A DNA stretch of 64,000 bases, taken from contig CAVSMD010000002.1 in NCBI GenBank assembly GCA_963728995.1, positions 620,001 through 684,000 on the forward strand, given 5' to 3'. Positions within the stretch are counted from its first letter, which is position 1; each line of letters begins with the position of its first letter. The position numbers and the translations under genes were made by a program. The DNA is from FEN-1219 sp963728995. GTDB taxonomy: Bacteria > Pseudomonadota > Gammaproteobacteria > Steroidobacterales > Rariloculaceae. Positions 59,740 through 64,000 of this stretch are shown here, piece by piece. The notes under the pieces are model-generated. The model searched no databases and had not been told where the DNA came from. It saw only the letters and a program-made list of their open reading frames with translations.

Positions 59740-62160
59740 ATGAGTGAACAACGATACTTTGCTTTGGCCGTAGCGGGCGTGCTGCTGTGCTCGGCCGCTC
59801 CTCGGGTGGTGTTGGCGCAAAGAAGCGGCGCGACCGCGCTCGACGAGATCGTGGTGACGGCGCGCAAGCGCGAGGAAAATCTCCAGGACGTGCCGGTGGC
59901 GGTGTCCGTGTTCGGCGGAGACGCTCTGCAGCAGGCCGGCGTGCTCTCGGCGCGCGATCTGTACGCCGTGACGCCGGGGCTGAACTACGACACGGGGTTC
60001 GACCAGAATGCCGCGACGCCGGCCATTCGGGGCGTGGTGAGCAACGAGATCGCCACCTACCGGCAGAAGGTCACCACGTTCCTGGACGGCATGCCGATTC
60101 TCGGCCAGCAAGGCACTGTGCCGTTCACGGCGATCCAGCAGGTCGAGGTGCTGCGCGGGCCGCAGAGCGCCGCCTTCGGTCGATCCACGTTCGGCGGAGC
60201 CATCAACTACAAGTCCCGCGAGCCCGGCGACCAGTTCGATGCCAACGTCGATCTCGATGTGGGCAGCGAGAGTCTCTTGAATGCCCATGCGCTGATATCA
60301 GGGCCGCTCGCCGAGCGATTGGGTGGCCTGATTGCCATCGGCAACGATCAGCGCGATGGCGAAGGCGCTTGGCGAACGCGCCTGGAAGGCGTTGGGCTCG
60401 GCGGAGAGAAATCCCAGAACGTGCTGGCCAAGTTGCTGTTCGAGCCCACCGAGAAGTCGAGCATCGAATTTCGTTACCGCTGGCTCGATGTGGACAACCA
60501 ACAAACGCCTCGCGTGTTTTTCCCGCTGAACGATGCTCACCGGGTGCTGCATCCCGATGCCGTTCCGCAGGGTCAGCCGTGCGGCGGCGGCATCGTGCCG
60601 CCGCCGCAGCCTTCGTGCGCCTATGTTGGCACGGTCGAAGCGCTCAGCGATCCGGTGTACGACTATAACTACGCCGCGACGGGCATCGACCATGTCTTCG
60701 TGCGGAATCACCGGGACCGCTCCGAGATCGACGCCACGTTCGACGTCGGCGTCGGGCTCACGCTCGAGGCCTTGGGCTTCAGCTCGAGCGAATACTACGA
60801 GCGTGCCACGGATTCGAACCTGACGAACGACGCGTTCGGCTTCGAACGCGACCCAACCAACATCGACGAGACCTACGCCGAGCTGCGTCTCACGTCGCCG
60901 GGTGACCGCGGCTTTCGCTATGGCGTTGGCGTGTCGTACTACGACTACAGCTTCCTGACGAACATCTATCGGAGTCGAGCGAATTACGACGCCGGCACCG
61001 CAAACCAGCGCTTCTCGGAGGCTGCCACGAACACGGGCGTGTTCTTCAACCTTACCTACGACGCGACGAAACGGACCACCTTGTCGTTGGAGGGGCGCTA
61101 TCAGAACGACGACGTTTCCGGCAACGCTCCGCAGAGCGCCGGTGGTCTGTTCGAGCTGGCGCAAAAGACCACGACGTTCCTGCCGCGCTTGTCCGTGACG
61201 TTTGCGATATCCGACAACGCTACGTTCTACGCTCAGGCGGCGAAGGGCAACAACCCAGCAGGTGTGAACGTCGGAGCCGTGGACCCGGCAGTCGTCGCGG
61301 CGTCCCAGGCGTTTCCGCAGATCTTCGACTACAGCAAGATCGCCTTCTTCGAGGAAGAGACCGTTCAAAGCTACGAGGTCGGCATCAAGGGCACGATCCG
61401 CGATCGGACCACGTATGCCGTGAACGTATACAAGCTGGACTGGAAGAACTTCACCCAGCCGTTCAACCTGAATTTCGCGCCGGGTGACTTCGTCGATCTG
61501 AACAACGACGGCGTGGGGGATGCTGGCACGCCTTACGCAGGGCTCGATTTCAGCCCGGGGCGGTCGTTCTTGGGCGCCGGCGACGTGACCGGGCAGGGCA
61601 TGGAGTTCGAGGGCAGCTTCGCCGCCACCGATCAATTCCGGATCAGGGTCGCCGCGTCCTATATAGACATCAGTTACGCCAGCGGCGCGTGCTCCACGTT
61701 GCCCATGGATTTCGGGGTCCCGCCCAATGCGGCGACTGCCATCGGTCTGCCTTGTGTGTCGGTAGCCGGGCACGAGCTCGGGACCCAGCCCAAGTTTTCC
61801 GGCTCGGTCGACTTCGAATACAACAAGGCGGTGTCGAACGGGCTGGAATGGTTTGCGCGCTGGAGCACTCGGTACAACTCGAGTCAATACGTCAGCGAGA
61901 TGAATCTCGCCAAGCTGGACGCGTACTCGATCTCCGATTTCCGTATCGGGTTGAGTCGAGACAAGTGGCGCGCCGAGCTCTATGCCACGAACCTGTTCGA
62001 CGACGATACGCCGCAGGGCCCGCTGTATTTCTTCGACGGCCGCATCCTCACGCCGGCGGGCACGCCGGCCCCACCCCCGTTCGCGGAGAACGTGAACTAC
62101 ACGACGCGTCGTGGCAGGACGGTGGGGGCGCGGTTCTCGTACCACTTTGGCGGACGGTAG
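59740..62160 (+). CDS. TonB-dependent outer membrane receptor
   Basis: 806 residues from ATG 59740 (an in-frame TTG at 59734 is less likely). Signal peptide (LAVAGVLLCSAAPRVVLA), then the TonB box region DEIVVTARKREENLQDVPVA, the plug (QVEVLRGPQSAAFGRSTFGG) and a 22-strand barrel ending GRTVGARFSYHFGGR. No N-terminal signalling domain, so it is a simple transporter. Ligand unknown; the type is that of oligosaccharide, siderophore or aromatic uptake seen in oligotrophic gammaproteobacteria. The DUF6152 fusion starts 39 bases downstream, suggesting a shared transcript. Confidence 0.93.
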   Translation: MSEQRYFALAVAGVLLCSAAPRVVLAQRSGATALDEIVVTARKREENLQDVPVAVSVFGGDALQQAGVLSARDLYAVTPGLNYDTGFDQNAATPAIRGVVSNEIATYRQKVTTFLDGMPILGQQGTVPFTAIQQVEVLRGPQSAAFGRSTFGGAINYKSREPGDQFDANVDLDVGSESLLNAHALISGPLAERLGGLIAIGNDQRDGEGAWRTRLEGVGLGGEKSQNVLAKLLFEPTEKSSIEFRYRWLDVDNQQTPRVFFPLNDAHRVLHPDAVPQGQPCGGGIVPPPQPSCAYVGTVEALSDPVYDYNYAATGIDHVFVRNHRDRSEIDATFDVGVGLTLEALGFSSSEYYERATDSNLTNDAFGFERDPTNIDETYAELRLTSPGDRGFRYGVGVSYYDYSFLTNIYRSRANYDAGTANQRFSEAATNTGVFFNLTYDATKRTTLSLEGRYQNDDVSGNAPQSAGGLFELAQKTTTFLPRLSVTFAISDNATFYAQAAKGNNPAGVNVGAVDPAVVAASQAFPQIFDYSKIAFFEEETVQSYEVGIKGTIRDRTTYAVNVYKLDWKNFTQPFNLNFAPGDFVDLNNDGVGDAGTPYAGLDFSPGRSFLGAGDVTGQGMEFEGSFAATDQFRIRVAASYIDISYASGACSTLPMDFGVPPNAATAIGLPCVSVAGHELGTQPKFSGSVDFEYNKAVSNGLEWFARWSTRYNSSQYVSEMNLAKLDAYSISDFRIGLSRDKWRAELYATNLFDDDTPQGPLYFFDGRILTPAGTPAPPPFAENVNYTTRRGRTVGARFSYHFGGR

Positions 62161-62199
62161 GTTTTCTGGCGCCACGCTCCGAGCTCGGGAGAAAGAACG

Positions 62200-63330
62200 A
62201 TGAAAGGACGCTTCTTGCTCGCTTTGGCGCTCTCCGGCATCGGTAGCAGCGCTTCGGCCCATCATGGCAATGCGAATTTCGATTTGTCGAAGCAGCTCAC
62301 GCTGACGGGCACGATCGTGGAAATGGCGTTCGTGAATCCGCATTCATATTTGTACATGGACGTGAAGGACGAGCGCGGCAACGTCGCGGCCTGGCGCTGC
62401 GAGATGCGAGCGGCGACCGCGCTGCGCCGTTCCGGCTGGACGCCCGAGATGTTCAAGGCGGGACAGATGCTGACGGTGATCGGCTCGCCGTCGCGTCAGG
62501 AGCCGCACACCTGCTACGTGAGCACGATCGAGTTTCCGAATGGCAGCGAAGCGGATCGCTACAGCCAGCTCCCGGGCGGCGACCAGCGATCCGCGGCCGA
62601 CCGGCCGGCCCGGCTGGCGAGCGGCGAGCCGAACATCGCGGGCGACTGGGCTGCGGAGCAGCGCGTGATGACCGATCCGCGCGGCCGCGAGGGCACGCTG
62701 GTGCCGCTGAGCGTGGCCGAGGAGCGGGCGGCGCAGGGCACCCCCCCCGGCCCTACGCGGCCGCCGGGCGGCCCGCCGCTCGGTGTGCAGCCGACGGCGG
62801 CAGGCAGCCGCGCCGCGGCCGGCTTCGACCCCGAGAAGGACAACCCGCGGTTCCACTGCCAGCCCACGAACATCTTCATGGACTGGACGTTCGATCAGCA
62901 CGTGAACCGGATTACCCAGACCGCAAGCACGATCGTGCTGAAGTACGGCTTCATGGACCTCGAGCGGACCATTCACCTCGACATGGCCGAGCACCCGGCC
63001 AATCTCACGCCGAGTAAGCCCGGGCATTCGATCGGGCGTTGGGACGGCGACGTGCTAGTCGTGGATACCGTCGGGTTCGAGCCGGGCTATCTCGATACCC
63101 GCCGGGGCGTGATGTTCAGCGGCGAGATGCACGTCGTCGAGCGGTTCACGTACGACCATGAGGCAAAGACCCTGACGCGCACTTGGACCGCCGAGGACCC
63201 GTATTTCACGGGCCAGTATCGGGGCCAGGACGTGGTGGCCATGGCCGATACGCCGTACGAGCGCTACAACTGCGACGACCGCACGTGGCAGGACAACGAG
63301 TTCAAGAAGGTGCAGGCGGAAGCGCACTGA
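62200..63330 (+). CDS. DUF6152 fused to GxWDGDVLVV-motif domain, exported
   Basis: 376 residues from ATG 62200 behind GGGAGAAAGAACG. The signal peptide ends SSASA before His21-His22; His48 in FVNPHSYLYMDV is mature residue 28. After a Pro-rich linker (about 165-205) the second domain has TFDQHVNRITQTASTIVLKY, GRWDGDVLVVDTVGFEPGY and GEMHVVERFTYDHEAKTLTR, the same fold as the partners at 19.1 and 45.5 kb. The fusion supports physical cooperation of the two families. Placement after a TonB receptor fits a periplasmic role in uptake or processing. Confidence 0.82.
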   Translation: MKGRFLLALALSGIGSSASAHHGNANFDLSKQLTLTGTIVEMAFVNPHSYLYMDVKDERGNVAAWRCEMRAATALRRSGWTPEMFKAGQMLTVIGSPSRQEPHTCYVSTIEFPNGSEADRYSQLPGGDQRSAADRPARLASGEPNIAGDWAAEQRVMTDPRGREGTLVPLSVAEERAAQGTPPGPTRPPGGPPLGVQPTAAGSRAAAGFDPEKDNPRFHCQPTNIFMDWTFDQHVNRITQTASTIVLKYGFMDLERTIHLDMAEHPANLTPSKPGHSIGRWDGDVLVVDTVGFEPGYLDTRRGVMFSGEMHVVERFTYDHEAKTLTRTWTAEDPYFTGQYRGQDVVAMADTPYERYNCDDRTWQDNEFKKVQAEAH

Positions 63331-63334
63331 GGCG

Positions 63335-64000
63335 TCAGGGTCCTTCGAACACGGCAATATCGGCGCCGATCTCGATACGCGTGAGATCGCGTCCGACCAA
63401 CAGCGGCCCCGCGTAGGTCGTGCGTGTGCGCGCAACGAGCTCGCTGGCCGGCGGCTCCGGGATCCCGGGCAAGCTCAACATCACGATGTGCGTGTAGACG
63501 GCGAGCTTCGGCCGAACGCGCGCGAAGATCTTGCCGGCCTCCTCGGGCATCGTATGGTGCTCTTTGACACTGGCGAGCTGCGGGGCTTGTGCGAATACGC
63601 GGGCATCCGTGGACATGACCTCGTGAATCAGCACGTCCACGCCTCGCGCCGCTTCGATGATTCGCTCGTCGTATTTCGTGTCGCCGCTCACCGCGACCGA
63701 GTGCCCTGCGTAATCGATGCGGTAGCCAAACGCGGGTTTGATCAGCTCGCCGTGGTCCACCTCGAAGGCCGTGACCTTGATGCCGTCTTGCTCGTACACC
63801 ACGCCGCCGCGCTCGAACTCCGTCACGGCGAACGCCGCGGCGGCGCGTGGCAGGTGCTCGTCGGCCGTGCGAATGGCAACGTCGCGCGCATAAGTTTGCT
63901 CGATGCCGGCGGCGATGGCGGCCGTGCCCACCGGGCCGCGCAGGTCGAGTGGGCGATCGCGCCGGCCGTACTGGGTAGGCAACCAGCCCGTGGCCCAGAG
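63335..64000 (-). CDS. MBL-fold hydrolase (RNase Z-like), N-terminus beyond window
   Basis: The open frame continues through the window edge, so the N-terminal His-rich metal site is not seen. The visible part has EVDHGELIKPAFGYRIDYAG, VSGDTKYDERIIEAARGVDV, LIHEVMSTD and EEAGKIFARVRPKLAVYTHI, which match the RNase Z-type subgroup. Could be an arylsulfatase or RNase Z relative; without the N-terminus I do not choose. Ends just downstream of the convergent DUF6152 fusion. Confidence 0.82.
   Translation of the reverse strand, partial: LWATGWLPTQYGRRDRPLDLRGPVGTAAIAAGIEQTYARDVAIRTADEHLPRAAAAFAVTEFERGGVVYEQDGIKVTAFEVDHGELIKPAFGYRIDYAGHSVAVSGDTKYDERIIEAARGVDVLIHEVMSTDARVFAQAPQLASVKEHHTMPEEAGKIFARVRPKLAVYTHIVMLSLPGIPEPPASELVARTRTTYAGPLLVGRDLTRIEIGADIAVFEGP

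Noticed and set aside
60298..62343. Minus-strand ORF of 681 codons opposite the TonB receptor
   Set aside because: Antisense of an unmistakable receptor; no domain of its own.
1..64000. CRISPR arrays, tRNA or rRNA genes, insertion sequences, phage genes
   Set aside because: Looked for direct repeats with regular spacers, cloverleaf-like blocks, transposase motifs and terminal inverted repeats; none found by eye.

Overview
The window is GC-rich, densely coded DNA from a Gram-negative proteobacterium. A YbiT-type ABC-F protein, an aryl-polyene cluster, DgkA, a TonB-dependent receptor and many exported quinoprotein and DUF-type proteins fit an environmental gammaproteobacterium. A Steroidobacter- or Woeseia-like relative is my guess from gene content; no rRNA or tRNA is present to test it.

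Layout. (1) 1-4439, minus strand: a complete stressosome module rsbR-rsbS-rsbT-rsbX, followed by a histidine kinase and a double-receiver response regulator that is cut by the window edge; a separate dCache-type hybrid kinase lies upstream (4622-7006). (2) 7176-18156, minus strand: a probable catabolic block with a SnoaL-like Tat protein, a MoaF-like protein, a DUF1080 protein, an HpaB-type flavin monooxygenase, an exported MBL-fold protein, two exported lipocalin-like proteins, a MetF-like reductase and a PQQ lipoprotein dehydrogenase. (3) 18448-22140: YceI, a DUF6152 pair and ybiT. (4) 22360-26222: an exported unknown plus rhodanese pair, a membrane hydrolase and a YihY protein. (5) 26273-37471: a compact aryl-polyene (APE) pigment cluster, divergently organised around 29.4 kb, ending in its own phosphopantetheinyl transferase. 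(6) 37541-42797: glyA, a di-haem peroxidase, a 56-residue ORF behind stacked inverted repeats, and a glycosyltransferase/DgkA/PAP2 lipid group. (7) 43227-50769: hemerythrin, carboxylesterase, a second DUF6152 pair, prpC, etfBA and an orphan parB. (8) 50785-59405: a patchwork with a PEP-CTERM protein, flavoenzymes, a DUF421 pair, a topoisomerase IB remnant, a sulfotransferase, an internally deleted acyl-CoA dehydrogenase and a Phd/VapC pair. (9) 59740-64000: a TonB receptor, a DUF6152 fusion and a partial MBL hydrolase.

Two cross-cutting observations stand out. First, all three DUF6152 proteins have signal peptides predicted to be cleaved directly before His-His, with a third invariant His in an NPH motif 28 or 29 residues into the mature chain. 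This is the geometry expected of an amino-terminal copper site. Each travels with, or is fused to, a partner bearing a G-x-W-x-GD-x-LVV motif.

Second, I count 13 single-base frame breaks in seven otherwise well-conserved stretches between 2.4 and 22.1 kb and one more at 45 kb, but none in the APE region. Most sit in short G/C runs and look like assembly indels, so reading frames there were reconstructed by hand.
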